Assembly (NCBI RefSeq): GCF_008245025.1
Contig: NZ_CP043426.1
Span: 868,001 to 932,000, forward strand
Length of the DNA: 64,000 nt
Direction: 5' to 3'
From: Campylobacter lari subsp. concheus
GTDB lineage: Bacteria > Campylobacterota > Campylobacteria > Campylobacterales > Campylobacteraceae
Shown: one piece after another, positions 9,674 through 18,901 of the stretch
Numbering within the stretch: position 1 is the first letter of the stretch
Layout of the letters: each line of letters starts with the position of its first letter
Program-made: the position numbers and the translations under genes
Notes under the pieces: generated by a model
Database searches by the model: none
Told to the model about the DNA's origin: nothing
Seen by the model: the letters and a program-made list of their open reading frames with translations, nothing else

Positions 9674-12051
9674 TGAAATTAGAAAATACTCAAAACTATC
9701 CAACAAAACTTCCTGTTCTTGTGGAAGATGAGCTTTTTTTATACCCTTTTATGATAACACCAATTTTTTTAAATGATATGCAAAATATCAAAGCTTTAGA
9801 TACTGCTTTACAAAATGAGAGTATGATTTTTGTAGCACCATCTAAGATTGAAGGTGGACGTGGTTTTGATGAAATTTATGATTGTGGGGTTATTGGAACT
9901 ATTATGAGAAAAGTTCCATTGCCTGATGGTAGAATTAAAATTTTATTTCAAGGTTATGCTAAAGCTAAGATAGTTGAAAGAATTTCAGATGATCCCTTAC
10001 TTGCTCTAGTTGATTTAATCCACCAAGAACCATTATGTAACACAAAAAAAGAAGCAATCATTGAAGTAGTAAGAGAAAAAGCTAAGGCTTTATCTACTGT
10101 GAGTCATTATTTTCCACCTGATCTTTTAAGAACCATAGAAGAAGATGTCGAACCTAGTAGAATTTGTGATTTAATACTAAATTCCATTAAAATCAAAAAA
10201 CAACAGGCGTATGAATTTTTCATCGAAACTAATTTAGAAACCAAGCTTTTAAATTTAATTGATTATTTAGCTAAAGAAATTGAAGCAAATAAAATTCAAA
10301 AAGAAATCAAAAACAAAGTTCATTCTAAAATAGATAAAGTCAATAAAGAATATTTCCTAAAAGAACAACTCAAGCAAATTCAAAGAGAGCTTGGAAGTGA
10401 TATACAAAAAGAAAGTGAAGTAGAAGAATATAATAAAAAATTAGAAAAGAAAAAAGCTTTTATGTATGAAGAAGCTTATAAAGAAATCAAAAAACAAATT
10501 CAAAAATATGAAAGAATTCATCAAGATAATTCAGAAGCCTCTATGGTGCAAACTTACATAGAAACAGTTTTAGATATACCTTTTGAGCACTCTTCAAAGA
10601 AAAAGCTTAATCTAAAAGATGTCTCTTTGCAGCTTAATAGAGATCATTATGCATTAGAAAAACCAAAAGAACGTATTGAAGAATACTTTGCGGTAAAAGA
10701 ACTTTTAGAAAAACGCAAAATTAAAGATAGAGATGGTGCTAAAGTTATCTTGTGCTTGGTTGGACCTCCAGGTGTTGGTAAGACTTCTTTAGCAAATTCA
10801 GTCGCAAAAGCATTAAAAAGAGAATTAGTACGCATAGCTTTAGGTGGCTTGGAAGATGTAAATGAATTAAGAGGGCATAGGAGAACCTATATAGGAGCTA
10901 TGCCAGGACGCATTATACAAGGACTTATAGAGGCTAAACAAAGTAATCCTGTGGTAGTGCTTGATGAGATTGATAAACTAAGTCGTAATCACAGAGGAGA
11001 TCCAAGTGCAGTTTTACTTGAAATCTTAGATCCTGAACAAAATACTAAATTTAGGGATTATTACCTAAATTTCAACATTGACTTAAGCAAAATCATTTTC
11101 ATAGCTACTGCAAATGATGCAAGTTTAATCCCACCTGCTTTAAAAGATAGAATGGAATTTATAGAGCTTAGTTCTTACACTCCTCAAGAAAAATTCCAAA
11201 TAGCTAAAAACTATCTCATACCTGATGAAATAAAAAAACATGGACTAAAAGAAAAAGAAATTAGCTTTGATGATGAAGCTATAGAATTAATAGTCAATGA
11301 ATACACCAGAGAATCAGGTGTAAGAAATTTAAGAAGAAAGATTGCTGAAGTTTGCAGAAAATGTGTTAAAAAACTTCTTTTAGAAGAGAATATTAAGAAC
11401 ATTCAAATTAATGCTAAAAATTTAAAAGATTTTTTAAACAAAAAAGTCTTTGAAATAGAAAAACATGAAAAAGAAAATAAAATCGGTCAAGTAAATGGAC
11501 TTGCATGGACTGCAGTGGGTGGGGATGTTTTAAAAATAGAAGCCATTAAGATCAAAGGCAAAGGCGAGTTAACTCTTACAGGAAGTTTGGGTGATGTGAT
11601 GAAAGAATCGGCAAAAATTGCTCAAAGTCTTATTAAAAATTTAATTGATGAAGAACAAATCAAAACACCAAAAAGTCTTTTTTATAAAAAAGATGAAAGT
11701 ATTTACAATCAATACAATCTTCATATTCATGTTCCAGATGGTGCAACACCAAAAGATGGACCAAGTGCAGGCATAACAATCACTACAGCTATTGCCTCTA
11801 TTTTTAGCGACAAAAAAGTAAGATCTGATGTTGCAATGACAGGGGAGATTGACTTAATGGGCAATGTTTTACCAATAGGTGGCTTAAAAGAAAAATTAAT
11901 TGCTGCTTATAAAGCTGATATTAAAACAGCTATTATTCCACATAAAAATTACGAAAGAGACTTAAAAGATATCCCAGAGGAAGTAGTAGAAAATATGAAA
12001 ATAATTGGGGTAAAAACTTTAAATGAAGTATTAAAAATAGCTCTTGTGTAA
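9673..12051 (+). CDS. lon: ATP-dependent protease Lon
   Basis: Lon unfolds and degrades misfolded and regulatory proteins in the cytoplasm. The 792 residues hold the N-terminal substrate domain (about 1-200), a coiled-coil middle and the AAA+ module. Walker A is GPPGVGKT (near 364-371) and Walker B is [10 protein letters not shown]. The C-terminal protease domain has catalytic Ser698 in DGPSAGI and Lys741 in [11 protein letters not shown]. Its start is coupled to bamD. Transcription ends at a perfect hairpin shared with the convergent taxis receptor gene. Confidence 0.98.
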   Translation: MKLENTQNYPTKLPVLVEDELFLYPFMITPIFLNDMQNIKALDTALQNESMIFVAPSKIEGGRGFDEIYDCGVIGTIMRKVPLPDGRIKILFQGYAKAKIVERISDDPLLALVDLIHQEPLCNTKKEAIIEVVREKAKALSTVSHYFPPDLLRTIEEDVEPSRICDLILNSIKIKKQQAYEFFIETNLETKLLNLIDYLAKEIEANKIQKEIKNKVHSKIDKVNKEYFLKEQLKQIQRELGSDIQKESEVEEYNKKLEKKKAFMYEEAYKEIKKQIQKYERIHQDNSEASMVQTYIETVLDIPFEHSSKKKLNLKDVSLQLNRDHYALEKPKERIEEYFAVKELLEKRKIKDRDGAKVILCLVGPPGVGKTSLANSVAKALKRELVRIALGGLEDVNELRGHRRTYIGAMPGRIIQGLIEAKQSNPVVVLDEIDKLSRNHRGDPSAVLLEILDPEQNTKFRDYYLNFNIDLSKIIFIATANDASLIPPALKDRMEFIELSSYTPQEKFQIAKNYLIPDEIKKHGLKEKEISFDDEAIELIVNEYTRESGVRNLRRKIAEVCRKCVKKLLLEENIKNIQINAKNLKDFLNKKVFEIEKHEKENKIGQVNGLAWTAVGGDVLKIEAIKIKGKGELTLTGSLGDVMKESAKIAQSLIKNLIDEEQIKTPKSLFYKKDESIYNQYNLHIHVPDGATPKDGPSAGITITTAIASIFSDKKVRSDVAMTGEIDLMGNVLPIGGLKEKLIAAYKADIKTAIIPHKNYERDLKDIPEEVVENMKIIGVKTLNEVLKIALV

Positions 12052-12083
12052 TAAACTAGAAGCTTATTAAGCTTCTAGTTTAT
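12051..12083. terminator. Shared bidirectional terminator of lon and the taxis receptor gene
   Basis: A perfect 15-base inverted repeat (arms 12051-12065 and 12069-12083, loop ATT) lies between two convergent genes. The left arm starts at the last base of the lon stop codon. The right arm encodes the final residues of the receptor (DKLEA plus stop). T-rich DNA follows on both sides to a moderate degree. Confidence 0.75.
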
Positions 12084-13440
12084 CCATAATTAATTTACTA
12101 TCTTTTTCCAACTCTCTTATATCACTAATAATTGAGTCATAATCTTCTTTTGAAATATTTTCTTTTTTAGCTATTTCTATAGCTTTATTTGCAGAGTGTT
12201 GTATTTTTTCACTCTTAGAATCCATTTCATTTTGAGAGATTAAAGGACAGAAAATGCTTTTTGCATCTTCATCTTTACATAAACTAGAGATTGGATCAAG
12301 ATTTTGTAAATTTTGCTGAGAACCATTAAGAGTAAGATAAACATCTGATTTATATAAAATATGATCTATTTTCATAGCTGATAAAGTCAAATCAGAAGCA
12401 AAATTCACAAATTCTTTTCCTAAATGAGAACTTTTATCTTCTAATTCTCTAAATGCTTCGCTAAAATTAGCGATTTTGCTATTAGAAGAATTTGCAATAT
12501 CAAATACCTTTTCACTGTTTTCTTGTATTGAGCCAATTTCTTGATTCATTACTTGAATTGCTAAGGTAATCTCACCAGTTGCTTTTTGCGTTTTTTCAGC
12601 AAGTTGTCTTACCTCATCTGCAACCACAGCAAAGCCTCTTCCATGTTCACCCGCACGAGCAGCCTCAATAGCCGCATTTAGCGCAAGAAGATTAGTTTGA
12701 TCTGCTATATCTCTAATAACTTCTACAATTGCATTGATACTTTGAGCATTTGATGCAAAAGTATCAACAGCATTTTTACTCTCATCAGCTACTTGCATCA
12801 TAGAAGAAATCGAATCTTGCAAATTACCCACTTCTAAACCATTCTTTTGAGCAGTATCTGATATGATTTTAATATCACCAAAAACTTCTCTCATCAACTT
12901 AATAATACCATTTAAAGCAGAAGATAAGTCGTTTAAATTTTTATTTTGACTATTTAAACTCAAATCCATCAATTCTCTTGATAAAGCATTTTTAAAAACA
13001 GATTTTCCTGTTTTTTCTATATCATCTAAGGCTTTATTGATAAAGTTAATATTATGAACAAAAATTCCTTTTAAACCTTCAGGAATAGCTCTTCTAAAAT
13101 ACTCACCCTTTTGAGAACAAGCAATAGAAGTATTAATTTCTCTCAAATAAGCTTCTAAGCCATCTATAGTATTATTAAGATTATCTGCAATTTCTTTAAG
13201 TTTTTTATTGCTACATTTAATGTATACAATTCTTGAATCAAAATTACCATTTTTTAATTCTCTACTAAGATCTAAGATTTTATCACTAAATTGATCTTCT
13301 TTTTTTAAAACAACAAAAGCAAAAGTAAACAATAAAAACAAAGCCAAAGAAAACCCAAAAGAAATAAAATCTATAAAATATATAGAATTTGCACAAGATA
13401 AAATACCCAGACCAATACCAACTAATACTATATTTTTCAT
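12067..13440 (-). CDS. cetA: Methyl-accepting energy-taxis receptor, CetA type
   Basis: This chemoreceptor has an N-terminal membrane hairpin (about residues 4-46) and almost no periplasmic part. A HAMP-like region precedes the signalling domain, with the conserved tip [19 protein letters not shown] near residues 245-265. Sensing must come from cytoplasmic partners; the two PAS proteins directly upstream fit the CetA/CetB energy-taxis pair of C. jejuni. An ATG six bases earlier also exists, but AAAAGG abuts it, so the second ATG with normal spacing is preferred (457 residues). Confidence 0.82.
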   Translation of the reverse strand: MKNIVLVGIGLGILSCANSIYFIDFISFGFSLALFLLFTFAFVVLKKEDQFSDKILDLSRELKNGNFDSRIVYIKCSNKKLKEIADNLNNTIDGLEAYLREINTSIACSQKGEYFRRAIPEGLKGIFVHNINFINKALDDIEKTGKSVFKNALSRELMDLSLNSQNKNLNDLSSALNGIIKLMREVFGDIKIISDTAQKNGLEVGNLQDSISSMMQVADESKNAVDTFASNAQSINAIVEVIRDIADQTNLLALNAAIEAARAGEHGRGFAVVADEVRQLAEKTQKATGEITLAIQVMNQEIGSIQENSEKVFDIANSSNSKIANFSEAFRELEDKSSHLGKEFVNFASDLTLSAMKIDHILYKSDVYLTLNGSQQNLQNLDPISSLCKDEDAKSIFCPLISQNEMDSKSEKIQHSANKAIEIAKKENISKEDYDSIISDIRELEKDSKLIMDKLEA

Positions 13441-13450
13441 CAACATCCTT

Positions 13451-13942
13451 TTATTTTTGAATTTGCATTATTAATTCATTGTAGCTCATCCCATAGGATT
13501 TTACTACAGCATTTAGTTCTTCAAGTCCTGCTTTTACACCACCTTCCTTTTCTTTTCTTATAAGAACTTTATAAATTTCTTCTATTGTTTTAACAGCCTC
13601 TGCTTTAGGCTTTCTTCTTACTGAATAATAATTTAAAATATTTTCATTAGAATCACAAGAAGCTGTTATGTTTGCAAAAACCCAATAATAATCATTAAAT
13701 TTTGTTTTATTTTTTACAAAAGCAAAAACCTCTCTTTTCATTTGAATATTATCCCATAAATATTTAAAGACAGTTCTTGGCATATCAGGATGACGCATAA
13801 TACTATGAGGTTTATATAAAATTTCATCAATTTTATAATCAGAATATTTCAAAAAATCTTCATTAGCATAAATAATTTCACCTTTTAAATTGGTTTTTGA
13901 TGTTATCAAAACATCTGAAGTTAGAACTTTTTCCAAAGACAT
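13451..13942 (-). CDS. cetB: Aer-type PAS redox sensor, CetB-like
   Basis: The 163-residue protein is a single PAS domain of the Aer type, with ISKTNLKG-like opening, [18 protein letters not shown] near residue 47 and VFANITA near residue 88. Such domains bind FAD and report redox or electron-transport state. There is no membrane segment. It lies ten bases before the receptor gene and after a close paralogue, and has an AAGGAA ribosome site. Which of the two PAS genes equals CetB of C. jejuni is inferred from proximity to the receptor. Confidence 0.75.
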   Translation of the reverse strand: MSLEKVLTSDVLITSKTNLKGEIIYANEDFLKYSDYKIDEILYKPHSIMRHPDMPRTVFKYLWDNIQMKREVFAFVKNKTKFNDYYWVFANITASCDSNENILNYYSVRRKPKAEAVKTIEEIYKVLIRKEKEGGVKAGLEELNAVVKSYGMSYNELIMQIQK

Positions 13943-14019
13943 AGATAATTTCCTTATTTTTAAAATAATAAGACTAATTATACCTTTTTTTATAAAAAAA
14001 ATAATTTTATTTGTAAAAA

Positions 14020-14511
14020 TTATTTTTGAAGCTCTAAAATTAATTGATTATAACTCATATTATAAGAATTAACTATTTTCATAAGCTCATTTACTCCAGC
14101 TTTTATGCCTTCTGTTTTTTCAACTTCTAATAAAACCTTATAAACTTGCTCTATCACCGGTATTGCTTCTCTTTTTGGTTTCCTTCTTACTGAATAGTAG
14201 TTTATAATATTTCCTTGTTTATCAAATGAGGCTGTAACATTAGTAAATACCCAATAATAATCATTTTGTTTAGTTTTATTTTTTACAAAGGCAAAAATTT
14301 CTTTTCCATCTTGTATATAGTCCCACAAACACTTAAAAACCGTTCTTGGCATATCAGGATGGCGTACGATATTATGTGACTTATACAAAATTTCATTCAT
14401 TTTATAACCAGCATATTTTAAAAAATCATCATTAGCATAAATGATATTTCCTTTTAAATCTGTCTTAGAGGTTATCAATGTATCTGGTTCTAAAATTTTC
14501 TCTTGTGACAT
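14020..14511 (-). CDS. Aer-type PAS protein, paralogue of the neighbouring PAS gene (CetC-like)
   Basis: It is also 163 residues and aligns end to end with the next gene without visible gaps. Both have [11 protein letters not shown] at the same place and the same [10 protein letters not shown] run near residue 108. The probable role is a second FAD-PAS input to the same receptor. It is the first gene of the PAS-PAS-receptor cluster, 77 bases before the second PAS gene. From memory C. jejuni has a PAS gene on each side of cetA, so this order differs. Confidence 0.72.
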   Translation of the reverse strand: MSQEKILEPDTLITSKTDLKGNIIYANDDFLKYAGYKMNEILYKSHNIVRHPDMPRTVFKCLWDYIQDGKEIFAFVKNKTKQNDYYWVFTNVTASFDKQGNIINYYSVRRKPKREAIPVIEQVYKVLLEVEKTEGIKAGVNELMKIVNSYNMSYNQLILELQK

Positions 14512-14557
14512 TTTTACCCTTTTTTAATTTCATTTACAAAATATTATATTTAATATA

Positions 14558-15769
14558 TCATAAAATTTCATTAAAATTAAAACCTTTATCATAAAGTATT
14601 TTTCTAACTAATTCTTGGTGTTCTTTTCCTTTAGTTTCCAAAGTGATTGAAATCATTGCATCACCATATTCAAGCTTAGTTGAAAATCTATCATAATCAA
14701 TTTTAACTATATTAGCCTGAGCTTCTTTAATCGCATCACTCAAAGCACTCAAAGCTCCTGGTTTATCAACTAAAGTAACATTAATAAGCATTTTTCTAAA
14801 AGCTTTAAACAAGCCTTTTTCTATAATGATATTTAACATTTGCACATCGATGTTTCCACCACTTAAAATCACTCCGATTTTCTTATGATTTTTTAAATCT
14901 ATTTTTTTATGTAAAAGTGCAGCAACTGCTGATGCTCCTGCTCCCTCAACTGTTATTTTGTGTTTTTCAAGTAAATATAATACTGCATTAGCTATTTCTT
15001 CATCATCAACCTGAATAAAATCATCAACACATTCAAGAATAATATCAAAATTAATTTTATTCACATCACGTACTGCTATACCATCAGCTATAGTTCTAAC
15101 AGCTTTTGAATTAATTATTTTTTTATTTTTAAAACTCTCATACATCGCAGGAGCTCCTTTAGCACTCACTCCGATGACTTTTATAGCGGGATTAATTTGC
15201 TTAGCAGCACTCGCCACACCACTAATCAAACCTCCTCCACCAACTGGAACTAAAATCATATCTAAATCACTTATTTCATCAAGCATTTCAAGCATTAAAG
15301 TGCCTTGTCCTGCTATAATACTTTCATTTTCAAAAGGATGAATGAAATTTAAATGATGTTCTTTAGCATAATTTAGTGCATAAGCATAAGCCTCATCAAA
15401 ATTATCTCCTTTTAAAATCACTTTTGCGCCTAAATTTTTAGTAGCACTTACTTTTAATAAAGGTGTAGCTTCGGGCATAACAATCACAGCTTCTATATCA
15501 AATTTTTTAGCACTAATCGCAACTCCTTGTGCGTGATTTCCTGCGCTTGCAGCTATTACTCCTGCTTGTTTTTGTTCTTTAGTTAAATTAGCTATTGTAT
15601 TATAAGCTCCTCTGATTTTATAAGCACCTGTTTTTTGCAAATTTTCACATTTTAAAAAAACATCAGTTTCTAAAAACTCACTTAAAAAAGAAGAGTGTAC
15701 AAAAGGGGTTTTTAATACAAAATCTGCGATTTTTTGTTTTGCTTGATAAATTTTATTTAATTCAACCAT
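14558..15769 (-). CDS. ilvA: Threonine ammonia-lyase (threonine dehydratase)
   Basis: IlvA converts threonine to 2-oxobutyrate, the first step towards isoleucine. The PLP lysine lies in KTGAYKIRGAYN (near residue 50), the substrate loop SAGNHAQG is near 76, and the phosphate-binding run VPVGGGGLISG is near 175. A C-terminal ACT domain (about 330-403) is present. The 403 residues match the short biosynthetic/catabolic type with one ACT domain. It starts two bases after the CoA-binding gene, with an AAAGGA site. Confidence 0.95.
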   Translation of the reverse strand: MVELNKIYQAKQKIADFVLKTPFVHSSFLSEFLETDVFLKCENLQKTGAYKIRGAYNTIANLTKEQKQAGVIAASAGNHAQGVAISAKKFDIEAVIVMPEATPLLKVSATKNLGAKVILKGDNFDEAYAYALNYAKEHHLNFIHPFENESIIAGQGTLMLEMLDEISDLDMILVPVGGGGLISGVASAAKQINPAIKVIGVSAKGAPAMYESFKNKKIINSKAVRTIADGIAVRDVNKINFDIILECVDDFIQVDDEEIANAVLYLLEKHKITVEGAGASAVAALLHKKIDLKNHKKIGVILSGGNIDVQMLNIIIEKGLFKAFRKMLINVTLVDKPGALSALSDAIKEAQANIVKIDYDRFSTKLEYGDAMISITLETKGKEHQELVRKILYDKGFNFNEIL

Positions 15770-15771
15770 GA

Positions 15772-16161
15772 CTATCCTTTTTGTAGTTCTATTTTAATGC
15801 AACAATTTTGAACGCAATTTATACCATATTTTTTACATTTTTGCATTATTTCCTCATTGATAATACCAAGTTGCATCCAAAAATTTTTAATCTTTTTACT
15901 CAAAAGATCCTCAAAAATTTCATTTGCAAAACTTGCTTTTCTAAACATTACAACCGTATCAACTTCAAAAGGGATTTCTTTTAAATTTCTATAAACCCTT
16001 TCATTTAAAATAAAATCTTCTTTAGGATAGATGGGATAAATTTTATAACCTAAATCTTGTAAATATTTGCTTACAAAATGAGAAGGTTTATCTTGATTAG
16101 GGCTAAGTCCTATAATGGCTATATTTTTCATAGTACTTAGTATTTTATAACTATCACACAA
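15772..16161 (-). CDS. CoA-binding domain protein
   Basis: This 129-residue protein is one Rossmann-type CoA-binding domain of the succinyl-CoA-synthetase alpha type. The nucleotide loop IAIIGLSPNQDKPSH is near residues 14-28 and VDTVVMFRKA near 83. The start is a TTG preceded by AAGGA at normal spacing; a later ATG would cut into the first helix. Its biochemical role is unknown in any species I recall. It is co-transcribed with ilvA, as in C. jejuni. Confidence 0.8.
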   Translation of the reverse strand: MCDSYKILSTMKNIAIIGLSPNQDKPSHFVSKYLQDLGYKIYPIYPKEDFILNERVYRNLKEIPFEVDTVVMFRKASFANEIFEDLLSKKIKNFWMQLGIINEEIMQKCKKYGINCVQNCCIKIELQKG

Positions 16162-16198
16162 TGCTTTTCCTTTTTAAAGCATTGTATCTAAAATCAAA

Positions 16199-17371
16199 TT
16201 AACAAGAAGCTTTTTTTACAATCAACAAACAATACAAAATCAAAGCCATTGCAACCAATAAAACACAAAAAGCATAAACATTGGCAAAACCTATACTTGG
16301 CTCTATAATACCTAGCAAATAAGGACTTACTCCTATACCAAAATCCAAAGCTATAAAAAATGTAGAATTAGCCAAACCCATTTTTTCTTTAGGTGCAAGT
16401 TTTATAGCTAAAGCTTGAGCACTTGAAGTAGCATTAGCATAACCTAACGCACAAAAAACTCCAGCTAAAATAATCATATAAAAATTTAATGCAAAAGCAA
16501 GTAAAAGCAAACATACTATAAAACTCAAAAAGGAAAAAATCATCACAATATTAGCACCATATTTATCAAACACTTTACCAGCAAGTGGTCTAAAAACCAT
16601 AGAAAACCCAGCATATATCACAAAAAACATAGATCCAGCAAAAGCTAAATTTAAACTTTGGGTATAAGCACTCATATAAGCTATAATAGCGCCAAAAGGG
16701 CATGCAAGCAAAAAGGTTACCAAAGCTAAATTTAAAACTGATTTTTCAAAATAATTATAAATACTAAATTTTCTTTTTATATGATGATGTTTTTTAAATC
16801 TTCTTATTTTTAAAAAAATAGATAAGATTAACGCAAAGACAATACTCAAACAAGCTATTAAAAAACTAAGCCAAAATTGATTGATAGAGTCAAGTTTTAT
16901 GGCCAAAAAAGGACCTAAAGCTGAAGTTAAAACAACGCTTGTAGCATAATATCCTATACCAACTCCTCTTTTATTGCTAGGTATTATCCTAGCAATAGCT
17001 GCCCCACAAGCACAAGAACAAATTCCATAACAAATCCCTGCTAAAAAGCGTATCAAAATCAAAAAATATACATTATAAAATTTCAAATACATTAAATTAA
17101 TAAAAAGATAAAACAAAAGCGAAAACACTATAACCTTTTTTATATTAACATCATCAATTATAGAACCAAAATAAAGTCTAGATAGTAAAGCGCCTATAAC
17201 AAAAGCTCCCATAATAAGACCTGCAGTGCTAGTTTGAAGGTTTAAAACACCTAAAACATAATCTGTACTAGAAATAGTACTCATATAAAAAACAAGACAA
17301 ATAACAAAATTTATCCCAAAAATACAGAAAAAATTTATATTAAATAAATTATATTTTTTACTTAATCCCAT
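16199..17371 (-). CDS. MFS transporter, drug/metabolite type
   Basis: The 390-residue protein has about twelve membrane helices. Major-facilitator loop signatures are visible, such as GRLYFGSIIDD-like sequence (ALLSRLYFGSIIDDVN) between helices 2 and 3 and RPLAGKVFDKYG between 8 and 9. The substrate is unknown. It lies 11 bases after a MarR-type regulator gene in the same direction, a usual layout for a regulated efflux pump. An AAAGG site precedes the ATG. Confidence 0.85.
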   Translation of the reverse strand: MGLSKKYNLFNINFFCIFGINFVICLVFYMSTISSTDYVLGVLNLQTSTAGLIMGAFVIGALLSRLYFGSIIDDVNIKKVIVFSLLFYLFINLMYLKFYNVYFLILIRFLAGICYGICSCACGAAIARIIPSNKRGVGIGYYATSVVLTSALGPFLAIKLDSINQFWLSFLIACLSIVFALILSIFLKIRRFKKHHHIKRKFSIYNYFEKSVLNLALVTFLLACPFGAIIAYMSAYTQSLNLAFAGSMFFVIYAGFSMVFRPLAGKVFDKYGANIVMIFSFLSFIVCLLLLAFALNFYMIILAGVFCALGYANATSSAQALAIKLAPKEKMGLANSTFFIALDFGIGVSPYLLGIIEPSIGFANVYAFCVLLVAMALILYCLLIVKKASC

Positions 17372-17382
17372 GAAAAAACCTT

Positions 17383-17781
17383 TTAAATTTTCTCATTGAT
17401 ATAATCAAGTAATTTTAAAAGTCTTTCTTGATCTTTTACATCTAAGATATCCAAAATATTTCTTTCATATTTTCTTATATAAGCATTTGCATCTAAAAAA
17501 ATTTCTTTACCTTTAGCGCTTAAAGTAATGATTTTTTCTCTTTTATCATCTGCTTCCAAAAACTCTATATATTCAAGCTTTGCTAATTTAGAAACAACTC
17601 TAGAAAGCATAGCTTTATCCATCTGATAAAACTCACATATTGGAGCTAAAGTGCTATAGCCATGCTGATTTAAATATACAAAAACCCTCCAATCACTTGA
17701 TTTTAGTCCAAAGGGTTTTAAAATTTCATTGACTTGATAGAGTATTTTTCTATTTGTATAAGTAATTTTTTGAAATAAAAT
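17383..17781 (-). CDS. MarR-family regulator with an apparent ATT start codon
   Basis: From ATT at 17781 the frame gives 132 residues, the usual MarR length. The winged helix is clear: GLKSSDWRVFVYLNQHG, recognition helix with MDKAMLSRVVSKLAKLEYIE, wing with DDKREKIITLSAKG. The only ATG (17622) would remove the first 53 residues, half of the DNA-binding fold. No ATG, GTG or TTG occurs in frame between the upstream stop (17815-17817) and that ATG. AAAGGA sits six bases before the ATT. The gene either uses this rare start or has lost its start codon by mutation. It probably controls the following MFS gene. Confidence 0.7.
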   Translation of the reverse strand: MLFQKITYTNRKILYQVNEILKPFGLKSSDWRVFVYLNQHGYSTLAPICEFYQMDKAMLSRVVSKLAKLEYIEFLEADDKREKIITLSAKGKEIFLDANAYIRKYERNILDILDVKDQERLLKLLDYINEKI

Positions 17782-17805
17782 AAGAAATCCTTTATAAAAA
17801 ATTAA

Positions 17806-17818
17806 TTGATTAAATCAA
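17806..17818. promoter_or_regulatory. Palindrome upstream of the MarR gene, candidate operator
   Basis: TTGATTAAATCAA has perfect 6-base arms around one central base and lies 25 bases before the proposed start of the MarR gene. MarR-family dimers bind such short AT-rich palindromes and often repress their own operon. Confidence 0.45.
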
Positions 17819-17860
17819 CTATTTTTATAGTAACAAAGCTTGTATAAATTCTAACTTATG

Positions 17861-18901
17861 CTAGGCTTTTATTTTTAAATGCACCCCACATTCAAGATGA
17901 GGAGTATTGGCAAATTGATCAAAAAAGGCTAAATTTAAAATTTCATGACTTTGACATAAGATTTCAAGATTTTCTTTCAAAGTGGTAGGATTACATGAAA
18001 TATAAATGATATTTTCATAATTTTTAATAAGTTCAATCACACTTAGATCAAGCCCTGCTCTTGGAGGATCAACCAAGACATGAGATATTTTAAAGCTATC
18101 TAAATCTATGCCTTTTAAGCGATTAAATTCTCTTTCTTTTTTCAAAGCTTGACTTAACTCTTCGCTAGAAAGCCTTGTAAAAGTTATATTTTCAATAGAA
18201 TTTAAAACGCAATTTTTTAAAGCAAATTCGATATTTTTTTTAGAAATTTCAGTTGCTAAAACTTTGTTAAAATTTCTTGCTAAAGCTATGGTAAAATTTC
18301 CATAACCACAATAAAGCTCTAATAAATCTTGTTTAAAATCACTCCTAATACAAGATATAACCCACTCGATCATCTTTTCATTGATAAAAGTATTAGGCTG
18401 GATAAAACAATCATTATTAAACTCATATAAAAATTCATTTGTATTGATTTTTAAAGCTTGTCTTAAATTTTCTCCATTAAATACAAATTTTTTACCCCTG
18501 CTTCTTGCTATGAGTTTGAGATTTAATTTTTCTGCTAATTCTTGTAAATCTTGTGCAATTAACTCTATATTTTTATGGAAAAGTAAAGTTATACTTAAAT
18601 CTAATTTTGTAGCTAAAAACTCTACTCCAAAAAGCTTATGTTTTAAATTTTCATTTAGATTATTTAATAAAATAGGCATATAATCTTGAATTTTTTCATC
18701 TGCTATATCAAATTTTTCAATAGGAATTTTTTTCTTATTTTCAAACATTGCATAAGAAATTTCCCCATTTTCATGATGATATATAGAAAATTCTGCTCTA
18801 GTTCTATAAGCTTTTAAAGGCGACTTAAAGCACTGGATTTCTTTATCATATAAAGAAGAAAACAATGCTTTATTTAAAGCAATCTTTTCTTCAAAATGCA
18901 T
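17861..18901 (-). CDS. trmA: tRNA (uracil-5-)-methyltransferase
   Basis: TrmA forms m5U54 in the T loop of tRNA using S-adenosylmethionine. The SAM-binding [16 protein letters not shown] is near residue 193. The family block DPPRAGLD is near 277 and the catalytic Cys is in YISCNPTTL near 300. The 346 residues are slightly shorter than in E. coli. The ATG directly follows the stop of the NhaC-like gene (TAGATG). Confidence 0.94.
   Translation of the reverse strand: MHFEEKIALNKALFSSLYDKEIQCFKSPLKAYRTRAEFSIYHHENGEISYAMFENKKKIPIEKFDIADEKIQDYMPILLNNLNENLKHKLFGVEFLATKLDLSITLLFHKNIELIAQDLQELAEKLNLKLIARSRGKKFVFNGENLRQALKINTNEFLYEFNNDCFIQPNTFINEKMIEWVISCIRSDFKQDLLELYCGYGNFTIALARNFNKVLATEISKKNIEFALKNCVLNSIENITFTRLSSEELSQALKKEREFNRLKGIDLDSFKISHVLVDPPRAGLDLSVIELIKNYENIIYISCNPTTLKENLEILCQSHEILNLAFFDQFANTPHLECGVHLKIKA

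Noticed and set aside
12160..12370. Chemoreceptor zinc-binding (CZB) domain at the C-terminus of the taxis receptor
   Set aside because: His360, Cys398 and His415 are present, but the spacing and the missing final His pair do not fit the CZB pattern well.
17383..17622. Short 79-residue gene starting at the first ATG of the MarR frame
   Set aside because: It would start inside the DNA-binding helix; the upstream frame encodes the missing half of a MarR protein.
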